From Nanogingivalis sp963526415 (lineage in GTDB: Bacteria > Patescibacteriota > Saccharimonadia > Saccharimonadales > Saccharimonadaceae), in NCBI GenBank assembly GCA_963526415.1, contig CAURNE010000001.1:62001-126000 (forward strand): 64,000 bases of DNA, given 5' to 3'. Made by a program: the position numbers and the translations under genes. Shown here one piece after another: positions 1-8,176 of this stretch. A model generated the notes under the pieces. That model did no database searches. It saw only the letters and a list, made by a program, of their open reading frames with translations, and had not been told where the DNA came from. Every line of letters starts with the position of its first letter. Position 1 is the stretch's first letter.

Positions 1-2
1 TA

Positions 3-11
3 TGCTATAAT
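3..11 (+). promoter_or_regulatory. Extended -10 promoter, leaderless type
   Basis: TGC-TATAAT at 3-11 ends 7 nt before the ATG at 19, and there is no Shine-Dalgarno sequence between them. Transcription would start at or next to the start codon. The -35 region lies outside the window. Confidence 0.6.
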
Positions 12-18
12 AATATAT

Positions 19-2160
19 ATGAAAAATATAGAAGAAAATAAATTATCTATAGTAGTAACAGCCCATAACGAAGGATTGTATCTATATAAAACAATATTAT
101 CTATAGAAAAATCTATAGAACTATTACCTGAAATAAGCTATGAAATAATTGCAAGTCTAGATAATCCAGATAATGAAACTATAAGAGTTGCCCAATATTT
201 GAGTAAGAAAAAACAAATCAGAATATTCGAATCATCTTTCGGAAACCCTGCAGATAATAGAAATTTTGCAATATCAAAAGCAAAAGGATCAATATGCGCT
301 CTTATAGATGGTGATGATCTAGTGTCTAAAAAATGGTTCAAAAATGGATTAGAAAAATTAAAAGAAAACGAAAATTCAATTATTAGACCTCAAATACATG
401 CGATGTTTGGCACACGCATGAATTCTCTATCGATATGGCAAATGCGAAATTCTACAGAAAAAAATATAGACTCTATACAGATGTCATATTGGAATCCATG
501 GACATTAACTTTAATAGCTAAAACAGAGTTATTAAAAGATACGCCATTCAAACCCCAAAAAGGAGGTTTTGGATTTGAGGATTATCTATTTAACTGCGAT
601 ATTATTTCTAAAAATATACCCATACTTGTTGCGCCTGAAACTACTTTCTTCTATCGCCAGCGACCTAACGTCTCAGTATCAACCCAACATAAAAATACAA
701 TTCTAGACTATTCAAATCTGTTCGATATAGAATATATTAGGTCAATTGAAATGCCAATACTTCAAAAAAAGACAAATCCTAGGATTAATATTAAAAAATA
801 TTATCGAGCACTGTATGATATTGCAAAAAAATCAGAGAATATAAGAAGAGCTATGTCACCAGTGGCATCAAGAATCCTAAGCAAAAAAAATATGAAAAAG
901 CTCCCTGCCTTCTTTATTGAGGATTGGAGAGAAATTAATGCCATAGAAAATCAACTCTACCCTACAAAAGAAAAAATATCACAAGTAGAATTTCATCCAC
1001 TAACTTTTAACCCACTAGATAATGAGTATGGAATCGTATATAAAAAGATATGCGAACAGATATCTGGAAATAATATAGATTATTTATTCTTAGCACCTGC
1101 TATGAGCGGAAGGGGCGGAACAGAAAAGTTAATTTCTAACTATATCAGAGCTTTAAAAGAGATTCACCCTAAATGGAATATAGGAATATTATCGACACAG
1201 CCATTTAATAAGCCAACTATCGATTTTTTTAGTAATTTAGATGTGGATCTAATAGATTTCGGAAGATTAACGAAAAAAATGGGAGATTATGAAAAGAATA
1301 TAATATGGTCGCGTCTCCTAATTCAAGCAAAAATTAAAAATCTACACTTAATAAACGATGAATACTGGTATAGATGGCTATCAGAACACAAGTCAGTAAT
1401 AAAAGAAAAAAATATTAAATTAAATATATCTTTATTCATGCGTGAATTTACTAATCAAAAAGATAGAATACTTTCATTCGCAGATCCTCAGTTAGTAGAA
1501 GTATGGGATATTGTTAATTTAGTTTTCACAGACAATCAAGCAGTAATAAATCAAGCCTTGGAAAATAATTTATTTGAAAAATCTAAATTTAGAGTTCACT
1601 ATCAACCACAAACTATAGAAGAAGAAAATAATTCGAATAATATAGAATATGGTCAAAAAATTAAAATTCTATGGGCTAGCAGAGTGGCGCTCCAAAAAAG
1701 ACCAGATATCCTTAAAAAAATATCTAAAGAACTCTCAAAAGATTTCGAAATAGATGCATATGGGGTTATTGAAAAAAAACAATATAGTAAAGATTATTTC
1801 AAAGACTCTCGTGTTAACTACATGGGAGGATTTAAAGGTATAAATTCTATAGAAACGAGTAACTACGATATATATTTATACACCTCTCAAACAGATGGAG
1901 TTCCAAATATATTATTAGAAATAGCATCCAAAGGAATACCAATAGTATCCAGCAACATTGGCGGAATTAGCGAGTTTATAACCAACAAAGAGAGTGGATT
2001 GCTAGTAGATATGGAAGATATAGACGGATATGTAAAATCTATAGAATTCCTAAAAAATAATCCGACATATGCAGAAAAATTTGCGGTAAATTTACGAAAA
2101 AAGTTAAAAACACAGCACTCATGGGAAAGCTTTATAGATAAGATTTCTAAGGATATATAA
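19..2160 (+). CDS. Two-domain glycosyltransferase (GT2 + GT4)
   Basis: Predicted cytosolic or membrane-associated glycosyltransferase of 713 aa for surface polysaccharide assembly. The N-terminal 240 residues look like a GT-A family 2 enzyme: an N-terminal Rossmann strand with VVTAHNEG and a metal-binding DGDD at residues 97-100. The C-terminal half, from about residue 350, looks like a GT-B family 4 enzyme, with a nucleotide-sugar site GVPNILLEIASKGIPIVSS near residues 630-650. Two fused transferases may add two successive sugars. The sugar and acceptor cannot be told from sequence. Codon use is unlike most of the window: ATA for Ile and AGA for Arg dominate, and TTCGAA words are rare. This suggests recent acquisition with the next gene. 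The family calls are confident; the specific role is inferred from the neighbouring Wzt/Wzm exporter. Confidence 0.88.
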   Translation: MKNIEENKLSIVVTAHNEGLYLYKTILSIEKSIELLPEISYEIIASLDNPDNETIRVAQYLSKKKQIRIFESSFGNPADNRNFAISKAKGSICALIDGDDLVSKKWFKNGLEKLKENENSIIRPQIHAMFGTRMNSLSIWQMRNSTEKNIDSIQMSYWNPWTLTLIAKTELLKDTPFKPQKGGFGFEDYLFNCDIISKNIPILVAPETTFFYRQRPNVSVSTQHKNTILDYSNLFDIEYIRSIEMPILQKKTNPRINIKKYYRALYDIAKKSENIRRAMSPVASRILSKKNMKKLPAFFIEDWREINAIENQLYPTKEKISQVEFHPLTFNPLDNEYGIVYKKICEQISGNNIDYLFLAPAMSGRGGTEKLISNYIRALKEIHPKWNIGILSTQPFNKPTIDFFSNLDVDLIDFGRLTKKMGDYEKNIIWSRLLIQAKIKNLHLINDEYWYRWLSEHKSVIKEKNIKLNISLFMREFTNQKDRILSFADPQLVEVWDIVNLVFTDNQAVINQALENNLFEKSKFRVHYQPQTIEEENNSNNIEYGQKIKILWASRVALQKRPDILKKISKELSKDFEIDAYGVIEKKQYSKDYFKDSRVNYMGGFKGINSIETSNYDIYLYTSQTDGVPNILLEIASKGIPIVSSNIGGISEFITNKESGLLVDMEDIDGYVKSIEFLKNNPTYAEKFAVNLRKKLKTQHSWESFIDKISKDI

Positions 2161-2168
2161 TTATATAT
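2153..2168 (+). promoter_or_regulatory. Possible internal leaderless promoter
   Basis: A TATAAT at 2156-2161 overlaps the stop codon of the previous gene and ends 7 nt before the ATG at 2169, with no Shine-Dalgarno sequence. The DNA is very AT-rich here, so a chance match is quite possible. Confidence 0.35.
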
Positions 2169-3284
2169 ATGAGCAATAATTCGAAATATTTAATAAGTTT
2201 TATAGTGCCCGTATTCAATACAGGCACTAATATAGAAAACATCGTTAATTCAATACTTAAAGTAAGCAACATAATGGGCAATATATTAGAAATTATAGTT
2301 GTTGATGATGGATCAGATGATCAAGAAACGCTAGATTCTCTAAAAAATATATCCAAGCTTAATAATGTATCAGTAATAAGACAAAAAAATTCTGGACCTA
2401 GCGCATCTAGAAATATTGGAATATTTAACGCATCTGGAGAATGGATTGGATTTTGTGATTCAGACGACATTATAGATACTGACCATCTTTTGAACACCAT
2501 AGAAACAATACAGAGGAGTAATTATAAAAATTCAGATATGCTTGTTCTTGGGTGGAATATAAGACATAATCAAAATAATAAAAGTACTTATAGACACATT
2601 AATTTAGAAAAACAATCCATAACAGGTAAAAATGATATAGCACGAAAAACATTGAAATCTCTAAGTTTAGATGGACGAATGTACAATCTATGGAATAGAT
2701 TTTATAGAAAAGATACAATCCATGATAATAATATTAAATTAGATGAAAACCTTAGATTTGGAGAAGATCTAATATTCAACCTGAATTTCTTATTAAAATC
2801 AAACAGGATTGATATATTAGACACGACTCCTTATTACACATATATATCTAACAGTGAAACAAGTATAGTAAAAACCTCAAAACTCAACATTAAATATAGA
2901 ATAAAAAATGCAAGAGAACTAGATAAATTTTCGAAATTATCAAACCAGTATAGCAATCCATATACTCAACTTATTAAAGCTAGATGGATAATATCTTTCA
3001 TAATGTCATCTATTCAATATTCAGCCAAACAAGAAGAATATAGAAAATCTTTAAATGATATAAAGCATATTATTAATAATAGAATACTAGCACCAAAATT
3101 TATTAAAAAAACACCCGAGATAGGAATGATAAAATATATATCTCTAATTATAGTAACCTTAATATTAAAAAATACTCTATTAACATTTATTTTAGCTAAT
3201 ATATTGTTATTTATTAAAAATATTAAATCTCAAAAAAATACAAAATTAGATGAAAAATATTACACACTGAAAAAAATAATCTAA
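2169..3284 (+). CDS. Family 2 glycosyltransferase, membrane associated
   Basis: GT2 glycosyltransferase of 371 aa. The nucleotide-binding DDGSD is at residues 46-50 and the catalytic metal motif DSDD at 97-100, after GPSASRNIG. The middle region carries the ED-type base/acceptor segment (FGEDLIFN). A hydrophobic stretch near residues 320-350 probably anchors it to the inner face of the membrane. It starts 8 nt after the two-domain glycosyltransferase and shares its unusual AT-rich codon use (ATA, AGA), so the two probably form one transferred surface-glycan operon. A strong hairpin terminator follows. The donor sugar is unknown. Confidence 0.88.
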   Translation: MSNNSKYLISFIVPVFNTGTNIENIVNSILKVSNIMGNILEIIVVDDGSDDQETLDSLKNISKLNNVSVIRQKNSGPSASRNIGIFNASGEWIGFCDSDDIIDTDHLLNTIETIQRSNYKNSDMLVLGWNIRHNQNNKSTYRHINLEKQSITGKNDIARKTLKSLSLDGRMYNLWNRFYRKDTIHDNNIKLDENLRFGEDLIFNLNFLLKSNRIDILDTTPYYTYISNSETSIVKTSKLNIKYRIKNARELDKFSKLSNQYSNPYTQLIKARWIISFIMSSIQYSAKQEEYRKSLNDIKHIINNRILAPKFIKKTPEIGMIKYISLIIVTLILKNTLLTFILANILLFIKNIKSQKNTKLDEKYYTLKKII

Positions 3285-3303
3285 AAAAAATAATTTTTAT
3301 TTT

Positions 3304-3335
3304 AATACCACTACTTAAGCTCAAGTAGTGGTATT
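3304..3335. terminator. Bidirectional intrinsic terminator
   Basis: A perfect 13-bp inverted repeat (AATACCACTACTT and its complement) with a 6-nt loop, A-rich before and T-rich after. It lies between the convergent glycosyltransferase and Wzt genes and can serve both. Confidence 0.85.
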
Positions 3336-3354
3336 GTTTAAAATCTTTTTAACT

Positions 3355-4515
3355 CTATTTAATAATATTTTTTTTCACTAAACCATAATCGTTATTGGTT
3401 TTAGTAGTTAAATATTTAAATCTAAAATCACCACCGTCAAAAGTATTAGCAATAGCTTTAGAATGATCTTTATTCTTTTCATATAAGACTGCAACAATCC
3501 TAAAGTCAGTAGAATTAAAATTGCCTAAAGAAATACTAATATTAAATACCGAATCATCTGAAGGAACCTTTATATGACCACTATCATATACTCTTCCACC
3601 TCTACCTTCATCTTGAAGAGTATAAGCAATATATAATTCAGCATCACCGCTATATGAATACTCTATATCAGCCTCAAAATATTCACCATTACGAATAATT
3701 GATTTATCCCCAACAATTCTAATTGAAGAATTATTATCAGTAGAAGAACTATTAGCATTGCGTGAATTAAGAGTATCTAGGTTAGAAGATATATATTTCT
3801 CGGCAACTTTATCAACATCACCAGATTCGCTTATCATACCATCTGCTATAAAAATAGCATTATTACAATATCTCTTAACATCCGCCATTGAATGTGTAAC
3901 TAAAATAACAGTTTTAGTTTTATCTTTCTTGATATTTTCGAAAAAATCATTACATTTACGCTGAAAGGCTTCATCACCAACTGCTAAAACTTCGTCCAAT
4001 ACTAAAATATCGCCCTGGGCTTTAATTGCTATTGAAAAAGCCAAACGTACTTGCATTCCACTAGAATAATTCTTTAATTTTTGATCCATGAATTCTTCAA
4101 GTTCAGCAAATTCCACAATTTCATCATACATTGCGGAAATTTCCTCTTTAGAAAAACCAAGAAGCGCACCATTCAAATAAATATTTTCGCGGCCAGTAAG
4201 CTCTGGATTAAACCCAACACCAAGCTCAATAAATGGCACCAAAGTTCCATCAACTTTTACTGCACCTTTTTCTGGTGTATAAATTTGCGAAATAATTTTA
4301 AGTAGTGTAGATTTTCCCGAACCGTTTCGCCCAACAATACCATAAAAATCACCTTTTTTAACCTTGAATGAAATATCTTTAAGAACTTTCTGTTCCTTGT
4401 AGCCCTTAATTCCCTTAGTCCAGTTTACAAAAGCTTGTTTAATACCACTTGCCTGTTCTGTTGGCAAGCGAAAGCTCTTAGAAACATTTTTTACTTCTAA
4501 AGCATATTTTCCCAT
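3355..4515 (-). CDS. wzt: Polysaccharide/teichoic acid ABC exporter ATPase (Wzt/TagH-like)
   Basis: ATP-binding subunit, 386 aa, of an ABC-2 exporter that flips lipid-linked surface polysaccharide across the membrane. Seen: Walker A GRNGSGKST at residues 62-70, signature YSSGMQVRLAFS at about 150-160, Walker B ILVLDEVLAVGDE at 170-182, and an H-loop in VTHSM. After about residue 260 there is a beta-rich extension like the carbohydrate-binding Wzt C-terminal domain that selects the finished polymer. The stop codon of the permease gene and this ATG overlap at 4515, so the two are coupled. The C-terminal part has fewer TTCGAA words than the ATPase part and may be exchanged separately. The family is firm; the substrate is not known. 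Confidence 0.9.
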   Translation of the reverse strand: MGKYALEVKNVSKSFRLPTEQASGIKQAFVNWTKGIKGYKEQKVLKDISFKVKKGDFYGIVGRNGSGKSTLLKIISQIYTPEKGAVKVDGTLVPFIELGVGFNPELTGRENIYLNGALLGFSKEEISAMYDEIVEFAELEEFMDQKLKNYSSGMQVRLAFSIAIKAQGDILVLDEVLAVGDEAFQRKCNDFFENIKKDKTKTVILVTHSMADVKRYCNNAIFIADGMISESGDVDKVAEKYISSNLDTLNSRNANSSSTDNNSSIRIVGDKSIIRNGEYFEADIEYSYSGDAELYIAYTLQDEGRGGRVYDSGHIKVPSDDSVFNISISLGNFNSTDFRIVAVLYEKNKDHSKAIANTFDGGDFRFKYLTTKTNNDYGLVKKNIIK

Positions 4516-5339
4516 TACATAATCTCCGCAAATTTTTTCGAATTTTTATTAAAATACCATAATCCAAAAACTACTAATAATGTTGTGATCAGAATTGGAA
4601 TTAATGCAAGCCAGTAATTTTGGAAAAGAGTCCAGAAAGTTGGTGTTTCATGTGCAATCAAGTTGTGGCGAATATCTTGAATTGTAAGCGCAATCGGGTT
4701 AAGCATCATAATTTTTGCAATCGAAACTCCAAGAAATGAAACTTTTGTAACCATTGAGATTGGATACATAATAGGCATTGAATATACCAAAATCTGCATA
4801 AAAACTTCCCAGATATGCGAAATATCACGAAATTTAACGTAAAGGGTCGACAGAATTAATGATAATCCAAAAGCTGTAGCAAAAAGAAGGACAATATTAA
4901 ATGGTAAAAGTAAGACAGACCATTGGAATTTTACACCAGCAAAAATTGCAAAAGCTAAAACCACCAATAGGTTAATTGAAAGTGAAATTAAAGCACTTAC
5001 CATTGAAGAAATAATCACGATATATTTTGGAAAATTAATTTTTCGCATTAAATCACCACGAGCAACGATTGAATTCATCCCTAGAGTAACTGCTTCGGTA
5101 AAAAATCCCCAAAGAGAAAGACCAAGAAGTAGAGTTATTGCATAATTTGGAATTGAAGGGTCAGTGATTCGCAAGAATTTTACAAATATAAAATACATTA
5201 CAACAAAAATCATAAGAGGTTTAAGAACTGACCATAAAATTCCTAAAGCTGAGCCTTGATATCTTAACTTAAAATCGGTCTTGACGAGTTCTGTAAGTAA
5301 AACCCTATTCCTCTTTTCAAAAAATCCTAGTTTAATCAT
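4515..5339 (-). CDS. wzm: Polysaccharide ABC exporter permease (Wzm-like, ABC-2)
   Basis: Membrane subunit of the exporter, about 274 aa with six hydrophobic segments. The family's N-terminal amphipathic region LVKTDFKLRYQGSALGILW is clear. It pairs with the Wzt ATPase just downstream. An open frame extends to 5396, but the ATG at 5339 is the better start: it has an AAAGG site 4-5 nt upstream, and a complete promoter (-35 TTGGAT, 17-bp spacer, extended TGA-TATAAT) occupies the upstream frame at 5350-5378. The exported polymer is presumably built by the nearby glycosyltransferases (inference). Confidence 0.9.
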   Translation of the reverse strand: MIKLGFFEKRNRVLLTELVKTDFKLRYQGSALGILWSVLKPLMIFVVMYFIFVKFLRITDPSIPNYAITLLLGLSLWGFFTEAVTLGMNSIVARGDLMRKINFPKYIVIISSMVSALISLSINLLVVLAFAIFAGVKFQWSVLLLPFNIVLLFATAFGLSLILSTLYVKFRDISHIWEVFMQILVYSMPIMYPISMVTKVSFLGVSIAKIMMLNPIALTIQDIRHNLIAHETPTFWTLFQNYWLALIPILITTLLVVFGLWYFNKNSKKFAEIM

Positions 5340-5349
5340 TATGCCTTTA

Positions 5350-5378
5350 ATTATATCATATATAGGCTTACAATCCAA
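5350..5378 (-). promoter_or_regulatory. wzm-wzt promoter
   Basis: On the minus strand: -35 TTGGAT at 5373-5378, 17-bp spacer, -10 TATAAT at 5350-5355 preceded by TGA (extended -10). It decides the wzm start at 5339 rather than 5396. Confidence 0.75.
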
Positions 5379-5399
5379 TACTAAACTAATGTCCAACCC

Positions 5400-5783
5400 T
5401 GTTATTTTGCTAAATTTACTCGACTGAGTAAGTAAATTTTACCAATTCTATTTGCTCTTTCATATACTATCCCCCTCTTCATCATCTTTTAATAATAACA
5501 ATACCTCTTATCAGGGTTAAGATTTTAAATAAGATTACAATTAAACAGAATATACCTATATAGTTATATTTTTATTGTTGTATATTGTAATATTTTTTTC
5601 TATTTATTCGAATAATCAGTTCATCTTAATATTATTAATTTTCTCATTTCTTAAACTAATAAAGATATAGAGAAATAATAGTTTTCTGAATTCTTTTTTA
5701 ATAAGTTAAAACAGCATCTCTGCTGTTTTAACTTTAGAATTATGTAATATTAGAATACCTTAAACTACCATAAGTTTGTTATA
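5400..5783. other. AT-rich intergenic gap without a gene
   Basis: About 380 bp with no convincing reading frame. It holds the far upstream region of the wzm promoter, a short inverted repeat near 5412-5438, and a strong hairpin at 5703-5734. No tRNA or known ncRNA fold was recognised. Confidence 0.6.
5703..5734. terminator. Hairpin, probable terminator
   Basis: A 14-bp perfect stem (AAGTTAAAACAGCA and its complement) around a 4-nt TCTC loop. It lies 50 nt beyond the stop of the LGFP gene. No strong T-tract follows on either strand, so termination is likely but less certain than for other hairpins here. Confidence 0.55.
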
Positions 5784-7511
5784 CTACTTATCTATTTTTA
5801 ATATATATTTATCACCAACACCCGTTATTAACCCTCTTTCAAAATACTGAGTCCATTTGTTGCTATTCCATACTTCATTCTTTAATGGCAAGCCAAGTTT
5901 ATCTTTTTGTAAGTCATTTAATGAATTATAAAATTTAAATACATCACCCTGAATTTCCCAATATCCTAAATTATCATTCCCCATAATATTCCCCTTCTCA
6001 TAATGCTGTATCTTATAACCTTTTTTTTCAACAACATCACTAATAGGAAATCCTAAAACACCTTTTTCATTATCAATATTATTCCAGCGTTCACGTATTT
6101 TACCATAACTTTCATGATATCCAGATTTTGGACTACCTATAATGAATCCGTTCTGGTATTTTTGAAACCACCCACCACTAATAGTTGAAAATTCCTGCGT
6201 TATAGGTAGCCCCATCTTACCGTGTTCATATCCCAATTGAGCATATTTTTCCCTAATTAGACCAATGCTTTCCCAATATCCAGTGCTGCTACTTCCAATT
6301 ATGAAACCGTTCTGATATTTTTGTGCATGACCATTATTAATAGTATTAAAATATCCAGATAGTGGTAATCCCATCTTACCATGTTCATACCCTAGCTCAG
6401 AATATCTTTGTCTAATTTTACCATAATTTTCCCAATATCCAGTACTATCGCTACCAATTATGAAACCATTTTTAAACCTTTGAAATATTGATTTATCAGT
6501 CTTGAAAAATTCAGAATCTACACCACCAAGATACCCTTTTTCACCGCCTAGCTCAATATATCTTTCATATATTCCACTATGTATTCTTTTACTTTCAAGA
6601 GCTGAGCCAAACAACTGATTAAAGAACATAAAGAAGTTTCGATTTCCATAAGCCCCACAGTGTGAAGTTCCTGGGAAATTCACCAGTGCTGCGTCATTTG
6701 GTACATATGGTGTATAAATATATAAACTCAAAGTTGCTATATTTTCTATATTAACACGTTTTGTGCCACAAGCTGGATTTGGTGAATATTGAATATTATT
6801 CCATCCAAGTTTTAGCGAATAGCCACCATCTTTATAATGGTCTTTATAGTACTTCATCTGCCAAGCTGCTAAAGTTATTTGCTTATAAAAACCAGCTTTT
6901 GAATCCGCACAAGACGCTGAAAACCCTGGTCCAGAATCCGGGCAAGCATATCCCATCGCATATTTATATTGATTTTTCACCGGCCAATTGTCGTTCAAAA
7001 CATTTAGTGATTCTTTTTTCAGCAAAACAATCAAAACTTGTGGATTAATTCCATATTTTTGCGCTGCATCATAGATAATTTGTGCCGCCGAAATTCCACC
7101 TTCGAAAGCTCCTCCACCTTTTTCAAAGGAAGTTTCACCAGTGTTTGGGTTTTCGTGATAATTATTTATACATACATAAGGTGGCCTGTGCCAATAAGAC
7201 GAATTTTGTGATGCCGCAAATTGTGCTGCAGTTCTTCCATCGTTTCGGCCAGATGGACCAGTTCCCCAAGTATCACATTGACCAACTTGCGAATTCAAAA
7301 ACTGTTGAATTTGCTGAACATTCATAGCATTTTTATTATAAAAAATACTATCATCAATAATTCGACCAGGATTAAAATCAGTCGCTTTAACGGCATTCGA
7401 AAGATTTCGAATTACTGCTAAAGCACTAAAGACTACAATTGCAATAATTGGAATACCAATTATTGCTACTTTTTTAAACTCTTTATTTCTCGATTGTAAA
7501 ACTTTGAGCAT
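5784..7511 (-). CDS. Membrane-anchored wall protein with lysozyme-like domain and five LGFP repeats
   Basis: 575 aa. One membrane segment at residues 15-35 is followed by an extracellular region with a lysozyme/transglycosylase-like fold segment (GINPQVLIVLLKKESLN, candidate catalytic Glu167) and several Cys. Residues 310-575 are five tandem units of about 53 aa of the LGFP type: Y/W-x-x-LG-x-E-x-G-x-LG-x-P, then FQ-x-Y-x-x-G-x-IIGS. LGFP repeats are typical of mycolic-acid actinobacterial wall proteins and are thought to hold proteins to the wall. Given the known Saccharibacteria-actinobacteria association, binding or cutting the host wall is plausible (inference). The repeat part is more AT-rich and poor in TTCGAA compared with the N-terminal half, suggesting a mosaic gene. 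It has an AAGGAAGG site before ATG 7511 and overlaps the upstream gene by 29 nt, so they are cotranscribed. Confidence 0.85.
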   Translation of the reverse strand: MLKVLQSRNKEFKKVAIIGIPIIAIVVFSALAVIRNLSNAVKATDFNPGRIIDDSIFYNKNAMNVQQIQQFLNSQVGQCDTWGTGPSGRNDGRTAAQFAASQNSSYWHRPPYVCINNYHENPNTGETSFEKGGGAFEGGISAAQIIYDAAQKYGINPQVLIVLLKKESLNVLNDNWPVKNQYKYAMGYACPDSGPGFSASCADSKAGFYKQITLAAWQMKYYKDHYKDGGYSLKLGWNNIQYSPNPACGTKRVNIENIATLSLYIYTPYVPNDAALVNFPGTSHCGAYGNRNFFMFFNQLFGSALESKRIHSGIYERYIELGGEKGYLGGVDSEFFKTDKSIFQRFKNGFIIGSDSTGYWENYGKIRQRYSELGYEHGKMGLPLSGYFNTINNGHAQKYQNGFIIGSSSTGYWESIGLIREKYAQLGYEHGKMGLPITQEFSTISGGWFQKYQNGFIIGSPKSGYHESYGKIRERWNNIDNEKGVLGFPISDVVEKKGYKIQHYEKGNIMGNDNLGYWEIQGDVFKFYNSLNDLQKDKLGLPLKNEVWNSNKWTQYFERGLITGVGDKYILKIDK

Positions 7512-8082
7512 CTGACCTTCCTTCTTGTTTTTGCTTTGAGTTTTTGTAAGTTGTTATTGCAGTCCATTTTCCAGATTTAAATTCACTGTCGATAATTTTT
7601 TTTGTAATCGCTTTGCAGTATTTATTCCCTGGACTTTCCAAAATTTCTGTCGAAAGTTCAATTTTTGTTCCATCTGTATGTGTTAATGTATAAGAACAGC
7701 TTCCACCTTCATCATAAAGTAATCCTGAAATTTGCCCCGCAACACGAACTGTACCATCTTCAACCTGAACTGTTGTGTAAGTTGGAAATTTTGTATAACC
7801 TGAAGCCTCGACTGTTCCCTCAGCATGATCAGTATTGAGACTCTTGGTTTTTAGGTCATTGAGTTTTTTCTCGCTCGTTTTTTGTTCTTCAGTTTTTATT
7901 AATTCATCCTTTTTCGAATCCTCATGTTTCTCTTCAATTTTTGTAGTTTTTTCTTCTTTTTTCTCGTTATTATTTTTATTCGAATTTACCCACCAGAAAA
8001 TCCCGCCAGAAACTAGCACAATCGCAATGATAGAAATAATAATAATTTTAGTTTTTTTGGTATTTTGTGTGTTTATTTTCAT
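7483..8082 (-). CDS. Membrane-anchored extracellular protein of unknown function
   Basis: About 199 aa. A short Lys/Thr-rich cytosolic tail, one membrane segment (IIIISIIAIVLVSGGIFWWV), a charged Lys/Glu-rich linker of about 50 residues, and a 120-residue extracellular beta-rich domain with two Cys (GGSCSYTL and NKYCKAI) that may form a disulfide. No family recognised. The ATG at 8082 is chosen because AGGAG lies 8 nt upstream and a promoter (-35 TTGAAA, -10 TAAAAT) sits inside the longer open frame that begins at 8133. Its end overlaps the start of the LGFP wall protein, so a shared role at the cell surface is likely (inference). Confidence 0.75.
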   Translation of the reverse strand: MKINTQNTKKTKIIIISIIAIVLVSGGIFWWVNSNKNNNEKKEEKTTKIEEKHEDSKKDELIKTEEQKTSEKKLNDLKTKSLNTDHAEGTVEASGYTKFPTYTTVQVEDGTVRVAGQISGLLYDEGGSCSYTLTHTDGTKIELSTEILESPGNKYCKAITKKIIDSEFKSGKWTAITTYKNSKQKQEGRSDAQSFTIEK

Positions 8083-8101
8083 TTTATCTTCTCCTGACTT
8101 C

Positions 8102-8130
8102 ATTTTAACATAAGCCCAATCAAATTTCAA
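8102..8130 (-). promoter_or_regulatory. Promoter of the surface-protein operon
   Basis: On the minus strand: -35 TTGAAA at 8125-8130, 17-bp spacer, extended -10 TGT-TAAAAT with the hexamer at 8102-8107. It gives a leader of about 13 nt with an AGGAG site before the ATG at 8082. Confidence 0.75.
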
Positions 8131-8158
8131 CATTTTATTTATATTTTATATCGTCTTA

Positions 8159-8167
8159 TGTTATAAT
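8159..8167 (+). promoter_or_regulatory. Leaderless promoter of the GtrB-like gene
   Basis: TGT-TATAAT (hexamer 8162-8167) ends 9 nt before ATG 8177. No Shine-Dalgarno sequence is present. It is divergent from the promoter at 8102-8130. Confidence 0.6.
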
Positions 8168-8176
8168 ATAATTACT

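Noticed and set aside
5340..5396. Longer wzm start at 5396
   Set aside because: A complete promoter lies inside this extension, and the shorter start has a ribosome site and matches the family N-terminus.
5703..5734. Small regulatory RNA from the 5.4-5.8 kb gap
   Set aside because: Only a single hairpin near a gene end is seen, with no promoter clearly linked to it, so a terminator is the simpler reading.
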